NCBI GenBank assembly: GCA_023213395.1
Contig: CM041465.1
Coordinates: forward strand, 10,974,001 to 11,038,000
From: Cycas panzhihuaensis
Taxonomy: Eukaryota; Cycadophyta
Length of the DNA stretch: 64,000 nt
Reading direction: 5' to 3'
Every line of letters starts with the position of its first letter. Within the stretch, counting starts at the first letter, position 1. Of this stretch, positions 45,541 through 58,599 are shown piece by piece. The notes under the pieces are model-generated. The model was not told the origin of the DNA, made no database searches, and worked only from the letters and a program-made list of their open reading frames with translations. A program made the position numbers and the translations under genes.

Positions 45541-46860
45541 GAAAATGTCTAGGAACTCCTAAAATAGAAGGGAGTACTCCCTTATCTCATCAGGGGAACA
45601 TTCTAACCCGACCTTAATGACCTTGCCCGGGGCCAAGACTATATCTTGGGTTGCCCCCATGCACATGGCATTACCCTCCTCGAAGTGGAGAGGGGCAAGA
45701 TCAATAGGAGGAGGAGGAACAGGAGACGGGATCAGATCGGCAAGCGTGGATCCGATCGCGAGGACCTTCTGATGACCAAGCCGGTGATGACCAGAAGGCA
45801 AGTTAGGCGCAAGACCCGCCATATGCTCAAGCAAGGCTTCGTCATCCTCAAAATAATCCACCCCATGGATGACCTTACTTCGAGTAGAAGAAGCACTGGA
45901 GGGAGTAAGAGCAACGGGACCGTGGTGGTCGTCGGGTTGCTCAGCTTCCTCGTGGGAATCTGAAGGAAAACCAAGAAGAGGCTCCTTGGAAGGAGCGAAA
46001 GGTAATTCCTCAAAGCCATTACCTACGGGGGGTAATGAAAAAGAAGAATCGGCGATCATGATCAACACGAGCGATGACGTGTGACACGCACGAGTGGCTA
46101 GTTTCACCAACAAGAGAGGTTCTAGATGGGGATCTAGAACAAGGCGGGTGCGACCTATTGGCGCGGAGGAAAGAGATGGGGTGAAGGCAATCCTCGTCTT
46201 CATCGAGTGACTCATCGTCACTAAACGAAGCAAGGTACCCGTAACTCCCAACACCAATAAGGGCAAATCACATGAGACTAGGGGGAGAAGATGCGGGATC
46301 TTCTTTGGACGGGTTAGGTATACCAATAGAGCAAGCCGAGGCATGGGTAGATGAACCTTGGTTTGCCAAATTGGTGGAACGGGTTTGTTTGGTAAATGGG
46401 CATTCGCGGGGAATCACTCTCATTCGTCTGTCATGGACGAATTTAAGTTGTCCCTAAAGAGTCAAGCACACGGCTCCCATTTGGTCGAGCCATGGACGAC
46501 CTAGAAGGAGGTTGTAGTCCACGTCAACATTGAGGACTACAACGCTTCAGAAGAACGGCCTTGCCCTCAAGGGTGAGCGGAATCGCGATGCATCCCAAAG
46601 GGGTCTTCTCGTTATCACATAACCTTGCATCGCCAGGACAGTTCCAAGGCGTAGATACCAAGCTCTTGCATGACACGTAAGGGCATGAGATCGATGTAAG
46701 AACCGCTGTCGGCCAAATCCTTCAAGGGTACAATCAGTGTATCGATGGTGATGGTGAATGGGAAGTTCCACCGACGCTCCTTTCACCTACGGGAGGAAGA
46801 TCCTTAGATCAAATGAGATAACGGGTCCACAACCTTGGGTGACACCCAAAGCGTGGACAG
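45541..46860 (-). pseudogene. Protease and linker of element M
   Basis: At about 46725-46690 the minus strand reads LADSGSYIDLMPLRVMQELG, with the catalytic DSG intact. Near 46530-46480 DVDYNLLLGRPWLDQMG is the C-terminal protease motif of the Tat/Athila branch. The 261-codon frame 46344-45559 is the linker to RT (VDYFEDDEALLEHMAGLAP, FEEGNAMCMGATQDIVLAPG). Frameshifts separate the parts. Confidence 0.82.
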
Positions 46861-49481
46861 CGCATCACTTGATCCTAAAGCTTCCGTGAGGAGGAGGGCC
46901 CGCCGCTCAGACAACTCCTTAGAACGTCCATCAAGGACATTCCTCGCGGCGATCGTATGGAGCTCGCCCACGACGGAGAAGGGCTTACCCTTCCCAAGAG
47001 GTTGCAAGTGCCCTTCTGAAATCGTAACGACCCAGCGCATGTGAATAGCAGCCTTGGGGAAGAGAGGTATTTCCGGAGGAAGGTTCTCCAGAAGAGGGTC
47101 GGAAGGAGCGGAAGAACAAGAAGCTCCTACTGCTTCCTTAGCGGCTTGAGATTGCATAAGGGCATAAGTAAGAGTTGCTTCAAGCAACTGGATCACCTTC
47201 TTCCCCCTGTTCTGGGGTCGCGAAGGTGACGGAGTGCGACGGCTAGGAGAACGAGAGGAGGAAGACGAGTTCCGGGCACCCTTCCCTTTGTCATGGGAAG
47301 GACGGGGATCAGGCGATCTTCCTGCTTTTGCTGTTTGGTTTGGGTGTTGTGATCACGTTCCCCATGTTTAGGGAATGGATCCTTGTGAACTGGTTGATCC
47401 AAATTAGGCCTTGAGGCCAGTTTAAGGGAAGAATCACGTCGAGGGGCATCCTTTGGATGCTGGGCCCTACAACGTGAATCATCGTGGAAGCACTCCCCAT
47501 GAATGGAGCACCACTTCTTCTCAAGCGGAGGGTCGGACCTTCTCGCTTGGGAGGACTAGGCGTTTCCATTCCTGGGAAGAGGAGCTTGGGTAGTTTGTTG
47601 GACTTGTTTGTTGGATGTAGGGGATGAAGGAGCTTGAAGCTTGAGTTCCTTCATCGTACGCTCGAATGAGCGTATGGCTGATGTGAGAGGGTCTAAGGTC
47701 CTCTCAGTCGGATGAGAGGAAGATCGGGTAGGTTGGGAAGGTTTGGTATCCTTGGTTAGGGGTGGTGCCTCACGTCGCTGTGAGGGCTTAAGAGGTTTCT
47801 TGAGACCAGCTTGGATCTCAATAGCCTCCAACGCCAAACACTTGGTGATCACGGAGTCACATGTGGTCACCCCCATCTTGAGGACTTCCACATGAACTTC
47901 GGGATGAAGTGCGTTGACGAAAAGGTCTCGCTTCAGCCTCGCAATGTTGCCTTAGTGGAATGAAGCAAGTCATGGAATCGCCGCACAAAGTCACGATTCA
48001 TCTCATCGTAACCTTGTTTGAGCGCAAGAAGCGACTTCATTCCGCTCTCGAATGGATGGGCTACATCAAAATAGTTGATGAACTCATCCACCAATTACTG
48101 GAATGAATGGATAGAATGGGCAGGGAGGCGGTAGAACCACTTGAGGGCGTCACCCTACAGGGATCGTGGGAATAATTTCATTAAAATGTGGTCGTAAGAC
48201 CAGTAATCGATGCATGCCATAGAAAAACTATGCACATGCTCACGGAAGCTCATACGAAGTTCCATCGAATCTAGGAACTTCAGGGGGATGAGGTGGCAAG
48301 TTGGTTCTTAACGCCTCAACGGAAAGAGGGGTTGACCTAAAGTCCATGAAGGGGCGTGCCCTTGCCTGAACCGTAGGGTCGACGAATGTCGTAGTAGGTA
48401 ACGAACAAGGAGCGGATGGGGGTCGAACACCCATCCCTCCTTGAGGAAACGCCCCTTGCTAAAAAGAGGCATGGGGGTAGGTGCCTTGGAAGGGAGTCAG
48501 GTTCCCTTGCGAAGGCACAATGGATGGGATTGCATTGGATGAAGGGCAAGATGGATGTAGAACCAGGTTTTGCCCATATGGGCCACCCGTAGGTGGAGCG
48601 ATCCCATATGGGTGTAGCGGATCCACCTCAAATCGGGAGATGGCTTCTTCACCCTACCCTGTGGTTGAGAAGTATACCGGGGAACGAGAAAGAAGCACCA
48701 ACATGTTGGGTTTGAGGATGTGTGGAGCGATCCCACATGACTAGTGATTGGAAGGCTAGTAGGACCCGGCAGCCTACTAGGAGCCATGTGCCACATTAGG
48801 GGATGACACATTGGTTTGGTTAGGAATGGGTATGCTAACCTTCAGTTGAGGGAAAGACACACCACGGGGAGATCCTGAAACACTAGGACCTCGATGAGGA
48901 ATGGAAGGTGCAACACGTGCCCCCACCGCGGGAATAGGAAGCGAGTGGGACACACGTGTAGGCACAAAGGGATTCGTTGTCAAAGGAAAAGTAGATGAGG
49001 ATAAGGTGTGCGGGGGAGGAGCGGAAGAGGAGGAGGCTCCTCCACGGAGAGCACCCTCAAGCCATCTAGGACGCGGTTGCAAGCGTATCGCGCGATGACA
49101 CTCATTGAGAGCTTTAACTACGTCAACAGGAGGGGTCCCTACGTACTCATAAGAGGTAATCGGGACCTCGAACAAAGTAGGTTCCTCGGAATGCTCCTCA
49201 TAAGAGTCACCAACTATGTGGTAAGTCTCAAGAGGAACGGATCCTTCTACGGCATGGGTAGAGGGATGGACATCAAGTGAGAGGTGCTAGTCACTTGGGT
49301 AATAAAGGGGGTCATCACCTTCTTGGGTGGACCCAGGAATAGAGGAAGGAAAGGCATGGGTTTCCAAGGTTGAACTATGGTAGGCCCAATTAGAAGAGTA
49401 TCCCTCCATGGTCAGATCGGAATCTGACAAAGGAAGAGGGTGATACTCGGGGTCTTCTAACAATGGAGGTAGACCGCGCAA
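46860..49481 (-). pseudogene. Gag of element M
   Basis: Fragments in order on the minus strand: GLPPLLEDPEYHPLPLSDSD (49481-49287), a Ser/Pro-rich linker (49175-48777), PPHPPEVPRFDGTSYE (48300-48245, where a small deletion relative to P shifts the frame), capsid remnants to 47930, MEVLKMGVTTCDSVITKCLA (47891 on), and a knuckle CSIHGECFHDDSRC near 47500-47460. The layout matches P Gag throughout. Confidence 0.82.
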
Positions 49482-49647
49482 ACGATGAGAAAAGCGTCAC
49501 ATGCAAGATCAACCAACAATGTTGGGGAAAAGGAACAGGCACACGCGTTGGGGGCTGCCCAACGTAGAGATCGAAACAAGTATAAAAGGATCACAAGAAG
49601 GTAGCGAAACCAACGGAAGAGAGCGGAAACTAGCTCCCTTACTGGCA

Positions 49648-52216
49648 GTCCCCAATATGGTCACCAGTGGATGCGCATCTACGGGATAGCTACCTAACTG
49701 ATAGGTGTGGTGAGAGTGAGTGGTGATACAACTGCAGGCGGAACCTATGAGAAAAATAGTTACCACGCAGAGCGCCCCGTGCGCCGGAGCGCGAGTTTGG
49801 GATCTGTAATGGAGTATGGCTACAAACGAGTGATCCTCCACCACTTCGAACAAAGGGTGAAGATGCGCAGGGCAAACTTGGGTTGACCTAGGGATAGGAC
49901 CCTCCCACCCTTGGGTGTCCAGAAGGGGAAGGAGGAAATCCAAGGAGAATAGGTCAGGAGTGTGCCTAAACAAGCTAACCGGATACACAAGCAACGCAGA
50001 AGGCGAGGAACTTGTGCGGCTAAGAGGAGAAGGGGGGGTTCCTACGACCTTTCCTATAGGTAGCAAATATGCGTGTAATGAAACAAATGAAACATAACCA
50101 AATTTCCCTTTTACTCTTTAATGCGTTAATTACTAAGAAGAAACCAAAAGGAAAAAGGGTAGCAAAGTAGAGCAAGACGTGCACCTGGACCAAGGGCGTG
50201 TGTGACGAAGGCCTTCTCGAAGGGCACCAAGCTACTCCACATAGCGCGTTGGACGTGGGATATTGCGGCAGATTGAAAGGGGGCTTCCTTACCTTCCCCG
50301 AAAAGAACAAATGCGATGCCAAAGAAAGGAAGGAAGCGAAAGCTAATAAACGAAGAAATAAGAATATACGATGTATACAAGGGTACTTACCGGCAACGGG
50401 ACTAACGAACGATATCCTCCACGCTCCCCAAGTGCCTGCAAGCAATGGAAAACTCTCCCTTCCCGGAGGAAGGATACTAACATGTAATACAAGATTCCAA
50501 CAATATATGTCTAAATAGTACAAATATGAATCTAAATACACATGTGTTAGTACCAATTCAACGATGAAAGCACACAAAAGAAAGTAACCAAAGCAAGGGT
50601 AAATGATCTAGAAGCTCGTGAGTGGCCCACCTCCTGCAAATGACGCCCTAACCTCCCCCCAAGAGCCACAAGGCAGCAAGGGCAAGGCCAAGAGCAAGGG
50701 CTAGAAAACGGCAACAAAGAGGCAGAGAGGGGCCAAGGAAAACCTACGACGAACCGGATTGCTATGAGGAGCAAGCCGGGCAGCCGGGAAGAAAGTTAAG
50801 CAAAGACTAGCGGTAGGGACTTATGTAAGTTGCCCAAATCTGAACAAAGGTCCTCCAATCAGCACTGCAACTCGTGACAGTGCTGGTTTGAGTGGCCAAA
50901 AGAGGGCCTACAAACCCTTGTTTGCATGCCAAGGGCAGCACGGGGCAAGAGGGAGGCTTTGGAGGGCTTAGAGCCGCTTAGGGAGCGTGGAAGGTGGTAC
51001 GGAATCCACCTAGCTCCTTCCCCAAAGCCTATGCCAACCCTCAATGCCGCTTCCTTGAACAGCAAATGCAGGCAAGAGGCACAAAGGCAGTGGCCAAACA
51101 GCCCACTAAAAGGAAAAGGACCAAATTCACAAGGACAAGCAAGGAGCTAGCAAGATGGAGCTCTGATATCACAAAGAAAACAATGTAAATCAATAGATAC
51201 CTAAGTGTGGGAGGTAAGAGACTTGCCTCAGCCAAGGAGCAACGAAGAGGGGCTGAGAAATCAGCCCAGATCTAAGGTACAGCAGGTTTGAGACCCTGCT
51301 AAGGAGGTGTAAAGGGAAACACCTGCACTTGGAGCACTTGTGGACTGCCTGGGCAAAGATCTACTGGAACCACTCCAAGGGGCCCTCTCCAAGGTGCATG
51401 AGGGGCTAGGAGAATGTCCTAGCCACACCAAAGGAGAGCAGGGCGCTGTAGGAGGGACGCAGGTCTAGTGATAGTAGCAGAACAGCAGAGAAGAGCAAAG
51501 CAGAATGTTGTTTCCTTGAAGAGCAATCCAAAAGTGAGCAAAAGAGTCCTCAAAAATGAGTCAAAAATGGCTTAAGTACTCAAACCAAACCCTAGAGCGA
51601 GCGATTAGGGCGCAGCTGGGAGAGAATTAAGTCGTGAGCCACGTGGCAGTTTTGCAATAAATGCGAAATTGCCACAGCAGATTTTAAAAAATAAATTATG
51701 ACAACAGATCAACAGAACCCACTCAAGATCGTGAATATTCCGGCATCACGGAAATTCGCCAAGACGAACCTAGAGGCAAAATAGGCTACCACCACCTGTG
51801 TCCGGGGCAGATGACCAAAAGAGCTAATGGGGGGCTGAGACACCTACCCGGGGGTAAACAAGCCAATAGATGGGTCCAAATGAGCAAAAGTAGGGCTCAA
51901 ATAGGGTGGCAAGTCGACCAAATGATGACGGGTCATCACACCCAAGTGAGGTGGCGCAAACCTAGTGGATCCCGGCGAGGGGGCAGATGTCGGAAGTGAA
52001 GTGGTTACTGTGGTGCCACACTCGCTGGGAGTGTGCCCCTACTATAGTAGTCATAGGCCAGAATAAGTGTGGATGACGACAAAGTCACCCACGAAGCCAC
52101 ACACATGCAAACATGCAAGCAAACACTCATCAAATGAAAGCGATGACAATGCGAGAAACATACCTGCACTTACCTGAGTTGGTGATTCCGTATCCATTCC
52201 TGGAAGCCAGGAAATA
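49648..52216 (-). repeat. 5' LTR and primer-binding site of element M
   Basis: The LTR (49668-52216) runs on the minus strand from TATTTCCTGGCTTCCAGG, with the TG start changed to TA, to TAGATGCGCATCCA. One base further, 49666-49647 reads TGGTGACCATATTGGGGACT, the primer site. The outer flank is GATGG at 52217-52221. P, M and Q LTRs share the motif GGAATGGATAC 15-20 bases from their start. Confidence 0.9.
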
Positions 52217-52974
52217 GATGGCCTCTTCTGTTTCTTTATGGTTCCTCCCATGGAGCCCTTATCTCCATGTTCCTTGGGACCTTATCCTCCTACTTGGGCA
52301 TCCCCTAGATAGGACTATGCTATGGAGTATCGTCACTCCCCTCTTGCTCAGTATTTCCTTTGTATATTCTGCTATGCTCCCATGTGGACATGCGTGTCAC
52401 CTTATTTCCTAACCCCACATATGTCTATCACCTCTACTCATGGTGGTCGTGTGTTCTCCTGTTAGGTATATGGCCCTGTATGAAAGGAAATGTGTGCAAG
52501 CTACAATAATTAGCTCAAAATGCAACTATACATACCCTCCTGCATCCATGCACCTACACACACATAAACAAGTAAGCAAATATACATATCATCCATCATG
52601 CATTATGATACACATCATCATATGCCAAAATGGGGTACCAATCACCCCATCTGTATATATACATCAAAATCATGTGTCATATCATACATATGGTATGGTA
52701 CATCATTTATAGAAATCTGGTGTCCTTGCAGGGGGGTATAATCATATGACTCTATATATGGTCCCCCTAGAGGCCCATGCTTTCCCCTTGTCAAAATCAA
52801 AGAACATATACCCTATCCTACTGCATCCCTACTCCTAGGGTATCATCTCTTGGTCAGTGTTATCCCTCTCCTAGAGACCACATCCCTCCGAAACTCCTCC
52901 TAAGTCTCTGCAAGCTCCATGCCTTACTCTCCTCGTCATGTGGCCTCCTCGGGGTCGTCGCCAACGTATGAGTC

Positions 52975-54736
52975 TGTGTCCTGCTCCGTGCCGACCACGA
53001 TGCCATGTCCTCTATCAGTCGGTCGTATCACACTTGGATACGATCCCGCTCCATCTCTATGAGGCGAAGCCTCTCCTCCATCCCTCGGAGTCGCTCCTCC
53101 AGCACTATCACCTGGATATGGCTTCCCATATCCCTTCCGGCTCCTCCCTGAGCCTCCAGTGCCTACACTCGCACCTGTAGGGCATCCCTCTCAACTCGAA
53201 TGGTGTCCATCTCAGCCTACTGTTGTCCCATACATGTCTCATGCTCTTGGGACTCTACCACCCATATGTCTCTCGCTTGTATCAATAGGGCAAAAGCTAT
53301 CGTGTGACCGCCTGTTGATCTAGGCTCATCCCTTGCCTGGATAGGAGGTTGTCCCTCCGCGTAGGCCTGAGGGAATACCTCTCAAACTACTGCCTCCACC
53401 AACCTCTATATATCTACCATACCTGCAATCTAGCATGTCATGTATTAGTACATGTCTATGGATATGAAATCAAAACCAAATCAATGCGTATATATATCTC
53501 GCAATCAAACGATGACACGAAATGATCATGTCTCACCTGGTGTGGCTGCTGGCTCCTCAACTTGTGTGACTGCCTCTCCCTCTGCTACTCCACCAGCTGA
53601 AGGTACCTCCTCTTCCATCACCTCGATAATTAGGGCATTTGTCCTCTCTGTGGCTGGTGCAGCTACCACCTCCCTGAATCTCCTGATGATCCGTAGCCTG
53701 CAGGCCCGTGTCACTGGCCCCCTACTCGCCTCTGCAGCCCGTGATGGGCCTACCTCTCCGCTAGCAGCCCCAAATGGCCCTACTCCTCTACCTGTTATCC
53801 TCGATAGACCTACCTCTCCTGCAGGTCGTGATGGGCCGGCCCCATCACCTCCATCACCGCCCTCATCATCTCCCAGGGGTGCTCCTACCCTTCCTGCCTC
53901 ATCATCGCTATCCCACCTCACCAGCCTATATGGATGTACTGTATAGTCTGTCAGGATGAGGAGGTGTAGTGATGTGGCCTCCACCGATGATGGACATGAG
54001 CCTGGTCCTCGGTCCCTCTAATTCTCGTTTGCCATCTATGGACCATCGGGGCCCACTCTGCGATAGGGTGTGGTCCCCCTACCAGTGCCACTGCTCCAAA
54101 GTGGTCAAAGAACCAACACTGCAATAATGTGCTATACGAGAGTCCTCCTCTGCCCAACACCCTTATAGCGTCTAGCTGTGCGACGAGGTTCACCGCTATC
54201 AGAGTGGCCCAGTCCATCGTCTTGCCTGCCTCACATCAGTGCATTGTATCCATCCAGCCACCTGGTATGTCTCTATAGTTCTATTTCTAGGAAATCCAGA
54301 ACAGAATGCATAGTGTGATCAATTTCCTCACACGAGGAACTCTGGACATAACCATAGTCTGTAGGGGTATCCCCCTCCTCTCCTATCTGTCCTATCCTGT
54401 AAAAAATATCATTGCCTCTCTATGTGCTATCTCATTACTAGGCAGCACTCCTAGTGCATTCGACCTCCCCGTCGCTGGTACTCCTAGTATCCTCTGGATG
54501 TTCCCAGGTGTCACTGTTACGTCTCCCACCTAAGGTAGGTGGAAAATATGCCTTCTCTGGTCCCAATGTGACACTATATCAACTAGTAACCATTGGTCTA
54601 ACATATAGTGAGGTGTCCTCACCACCTTCAGCAATCCACATCTCCGTAGGACTCCCTTATCCTCCCTGCTCATTATCTCTATAAAACTCAACATAGCCAT
54701 CCCTATGTTCTCGTTGTTCTCCACCACGATTACAGC
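52975..54736 (-). pseudogene. Antisense spliced gene of P: plant-mobile-domain-like protein
   Basis: Exon 2 runs 54736-53537 on the minus strand, after the acceptor TTTACAG. It reads ENNENIGMAMLSFIEIM, then LLVDIVSHWDQRRHIFHLP, a stop (CAG to TAG), VGDVTVTPGNIQRILGVPAT and GRSNALGVLPS, the clearest plant-mobile-domain match in the window (FHLP, TVT, LGVP). MDWATLIAVNLVAQLDAIRV and an acidic tail follow. Intron 2 (53536-53423, 114 bases) has CAG|GTGAGA and TTGCAG|GT and is phase 1, as in M. Exon 3 keeps RLVEAVV and FPQAYAEGQPPIQARDEP. Exon 1 and the TATA box are lost in a deletion. Confidence 0.75.
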
Positions 54737-54949
54737 CTGTAAATGCCATAAAATCGATCAGAACTTGACCTATGCTTACTCTCTATCTCCTAGACTATCT
54801 TTCAGCTCTAGCTGATCAAGATTTGGGGCGCTATGGGCCCCTGTCTCATTTTTTCTCTAGTTCTGCCTTTACACCACACCAAACTTCGCAGTACCACAGA
54901 GTTTGGCCTGGGTCCCATGGTGATCGGGGCCCCGCGGTAATCCTGGACC

Positions 54950-55330
54950 TTCTGCCATCGCATGGATTCTTCATGACCCATCCGAACACGATTTCCTAGG
55001 CTTTGGAGTCTTCCTTCCATAGGCCACCAATAACGAAGTCGAGTACACGGTCGTTATCGAAGCTCTCATGGATGCACTCTGTTTCCATCACGGATCAATT
55101 GGTCTTCTCTGTGACTCCTAGGTTGTGGTGTCCCATCTCACCCAAGTTTACCAGGTGCAATGCCCTCACTTGAGAGCCCTCCCTTTGACTGTCAGATCCC
55201 TGTCGACATCCAACATATTCCTTAAGCCGTTAACACTAAGGGAGATAGTCTCATTCGCCTCATCCTTGAGTGCCACCTTCCTCTTCTTACTGACCATCCC
55301 TGAGACTTGCCCAGTCACTCTGTCACCTAA
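54950..55330 (+). pseudogene. Distal RNase H of element P
   Basis: ATNNEVEYTVVIEALMDALC (Glu), FHHGSIGLLCDS (Asp) and VVVSHLTQVYQVQCPHLRAL are readable. The N-terminal TDGG segment is missing because of a deletion of about 0.9 kb relative to M, and stops and a frameshift break the rest. It is followed by CTAATGAGGTTAAACTATGG, conserved in M, Q and the old copy at 23.4 kb. Confidence 0.85.
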
Positions 55331-55500
55331 GTCCCAGGCCGTCATGCATATCACTTTGCGATCGGTTCGTACCTCTGAAAGCTAACTGCTAATGAGGTTA
55401 AACTATGGTGACTACCAGGTTTGCTTGTTTTACCTAACTTTATCATGCACATCTCTTTACATCCTCACGATGGGGGTAGCCCCCTCATCCTTCTAGCTTC

Positions 55501-58046
55501 TCGACGCATGTCTATGGGATAGCTACCTAACTAATAGGTGTGGTGAGAGTGGGTGGTGATATGATTGAAGGAGAGACCTGTAAGAAAAGCAATTACCACG
55601 TAGAGCGCCCTGTGCACTGGAGTGCACGTTCGGGACCTGCAATGGAATAGGGCTACTAAAAAGTGATCCTCCACCACTTCGGACAAAGGGTGAAGAGGCG
55701 TAGGGTTAGCCTGGGTTGACCTAGGGACAGGATCTTCCCACCCTTGGATGGCCGGAAGGGGAAGGAGAAGATCCAAGAAAATAGATCAAGGGTGTGCCTA
55801 AACAAGCTAACTGGGTACACAAGCAACACGGCAGGCAAGAAGCTTGTGCGGCTAAGGGGAGGAGGAAAGGTAAAAAGGGCGGTTCCTATAACCTTTCCTA
55901 TGGGTAACAAAGATGCATGTGATAAAATAAATAAGGCATAACCAAAAAATAAAGTCAAGTTTCCTTTTTACTTTCCAATGTGTTAATTACTAGAAGGAAT
56001 CTAAAAGGAAAAAAAACAACAAGGTAGAGTAAGATGTGCACCTAGACCAAGGGTGTGCGTGATGAGGGCCTTCTTGAGGGGCACCAAACTACTCCACATA
56101 GTGCATTGGATGCGGAGCGTCGTGACGGATTGGAAAGAGGCTCCCTTACCTTCCCCGGAAAAATACTAAATACAAAGCCAAGGAAAGAAAGGAACTAACT
56201 ACTAGTAACTAAAGAAGTATGAAGGCTCAATATATACAAGAGCACTTACCAGCAACGGAATGAGTAGAAAGTACCTTTCACGCTCTCCAAACACCTGCAA
56301 GCAACATCCCCCTCCCCTTTTCTGAAGAAAGGGCACTAACATGCAATACGAGATCCTAGCAATATGTGTCTATATAATACAAATATGAATCTAAACACAC
56401 ATATGTTAGTATCAACCCAACAATGAAAGTACGTAAAAGAGGGTAACCAAAGCAAAGGTAAATGACCCAGAAGCCTTGAGTGGCCCACCTCCCGTAAATA
56501 ACACCCTAACCTCCCCCCAAGAGCCACAAGGCAGCGAGGGCAAGGCCAAGAGAGATGGATGGAAATGGAAACAAGGAGGCAAGCGGAGCCAAAGAATACC
56601 TACGGCAGACCGAGATGCTATGAAGAGCAAATCGGGCTGCTGGGAAGAGAGTTGGACAAGGACTAGCAGTTGGGACTTACGTAAGTTGCCCAAACCTAAA
56701 CCTAAGCCCTCAAACTAGCACTAACTGGTGACAATACGATTTCAAAAGCCTAAAAGAGGGCCAACAAACCCTTGTTTGAGTGCCAAGGACAGCACAAGGC
56801 AAGAGGGAGGATTTGGGGGGCTTAGAGCCACTTGAGGAGCGTGGAAGGTGGTACGGAATCCACCCAGCTCCTTCCCAAAGCCTATGCCAACCCTCAACAC
56901 CACTGCCTTGAGCAACAAACGCAGGTAAGAGGCACTGGGATAGAGGTAAAATAGCCCACTGAAAAGAAGGAAAGAAGCCTCACAAAGACAAGCAAGAAGC
57001 AAGCCAGATGGAGCATTAATATCACAAGAAAAATAATTCAAAGCAATAAATACCTGAATGAGGGACGCAAAGGACTTGCCTCAACCAAGGGATGGTGAGG
57101 AGAGGCTGAGAAATCAGCCCAGATCTGTGGTGTAGCAGGTTTGGGACCCTGCTAAGGAGGTTGGAAGGAAAACACCTGCACTTGGAGTACTTGAAGACTG
57201 CTTGGGGCAAAGATCTACTAGAACCTCTCCAAGGGGCCCTCTCCAAGGTGCGTGAGGGGCTGGGAAGATGTCCTAGCCAATCACGAAGGAGAGTCAAGCA
57301 ATCAGGAGAGACGCAGTCCGTGGTAGCAGCAGGCGCGAGAGAAGAGCAGAGTACGTTGTTTCCTCGAGGAGCAATTCAAGAGTGAGCCAAAAGTTTTAAA
57401 ATGAGTAGATCATGCCTTAAGTACCCAACCCAAACCCTAAAGCGATTAGCGCCGATCGAGAGTTAAGTCGCGAGCCACGTGGCGCTTTTACACAATGCGA
57501 AATTGCCACTACAGATTTTAAAAATAATTAGAACAACTGATCATTGCAAAATTGCCAGACTACGTATATTCTGGTGGTACCACAAAAATCACTGCGATAC
57601 GAACCCAGAGGCAAAAATAGGCTTAGCCATCCGCCAGTCAAAGGTATGACAGAAAGGGCCAATAGGGGGCTGAGACACCTACCCGAGGGTAAACAAGCCA
57701 ACAAACGGGTCCAAAAGAGCAAAAATAGGGCTCAAACAGTGTGGCAAGTCAACCAAACGATGACGGGTCATGACACGGGCGGAGGTGGCGCAAGCCTAGT
57801 GGATCTTGGAGCGAGGAGGGCAGATGCGGGAAGTGGAGTGGCCACCAGGGTGCCACACTTGCTGGGAGTGTGGCCCTGCTATAGTCGTCATAGGCTAGAA
57901 TAAATGTAGACGAAGACAAAGTCGCCTACAAAGCCACACACATGCAGACATGAAAGCAAACACTCATCAAATGAAAGCGATGATAAGGCGAGAAACATAC
58001 CGCACTTACCGAGTTTGATTCCGTATCCATTCCCTAAGCTGAAACA
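55501..58046 (-). repeat. 3' LTR of element Q
   Basis: The minus strand runs from TGTTTCAGCTTAGGGAATGG (58046) to AGACATGCGTCGA (55501), 2546 bases. It aligns with both LTRs of M in the same order. The terminal CA is altered to GA. It is clearly more diverged from M than the two M LTRs are from each other. Confidence 0.88.
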
Positions 58047-58599
58047 TCGCCTCGCAGAAAGCTCACTCGCCGAAGCCTGGTGCAATGACAAATGCTAACA
58101 ACATAATTGTCAGTAGCACATGTGTATATAGATATATCAATCAAGATCATAACAGTAGGCAAGGGTGCCGGTGAGTGTCATGGTGGAACACGTGGATACG
58201 AAAGCGGCGGTGGAGACAACATAGGGGCTGCCTATGAGCCACCTGGGAACTGACTGGAAAAATGAGAAAGGTAAGGGGGTTGCCCCCACCAAAAAGGATG
58301 CAGAAGAGCATGCATAATCAAATAAAGAGTAAGCAGAGGGTAGGCACCATAGTTTTACCTCATTAGTAGCCAGGTTTCGGAGGCGCGAACGGATCACGAA
58401 GCAAGGTGTGAGATGACCTGGGGCTTGGGCGAGAGGAGGGCTAGACAAGCCTCTGTGGACTACCAAGAAGGAGAGGAAGGTGGCGCCAAGGATGAGGCAA
58501 ACGAGACTATCTCGCCGCTGAGGGCCCGAGGGATATGCCGGATATCGAAGAGAAGCGCTGAGAGATCCGCGCAGAAGCACGAGTTCTCAAGTGAGGGCA

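Larger units (their letters stand above)
35827..52216 (-). mobile_element. Element M: complete 16.4 kb Tat-type retrotransposon
   Basis: Two LTRs in minus orientation (3' at 35827-38333, 5' at 49668-52216) enclose 11.3 kb. GATGG flanks both sides (35822-35826 and 52217-52221), and the P sequence reads continuously across the two flanks, so M is an insertion in P. In sense order: LTR, primer site, gag, protease, RT, RNase H, integrase (to 42870), an antisense gene (42038-39823 on the plus strand), a second RNase H (39270-38734), LTR. Over the first ~370 bases the LTRs differ at about a dozen positions plus one 19-base indel, so M is younger than P. Best-preserved copy, but with frameshifts and stops. 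Confidence 0.93.
52222..55500 (+). mobile_element. Element P, right part (resumes after M)
   Basis: From GATGG at 52217 the sequence continues P: CCTCTTCTGTTTCTTTATGG aligns with the sequence that follows the integrase in M (minus strand, 42750 downward), and CTTGGGCATCCCC recurs in both. The part carries the antisense gene and the distal RNase H. At 55500 it is cut by element Q, before P reaches its own 3' LTR. Confidence 0.88.

Noticed and set aside
26129-52216. A large inverted duplication of host DNA
   Set aside because: The inverted similarity between 26-35 kb and 43-52 kb is explained by two copies of one retrotransposon in opposite orientation, with LTRs, primer sites and a target duplication.
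53452-53946. 164-codon plus-strand frame with Ser/Pro-rich product
   Set aside because: It is the shadow of exon 2 of the P antisense gene on the minus strand.
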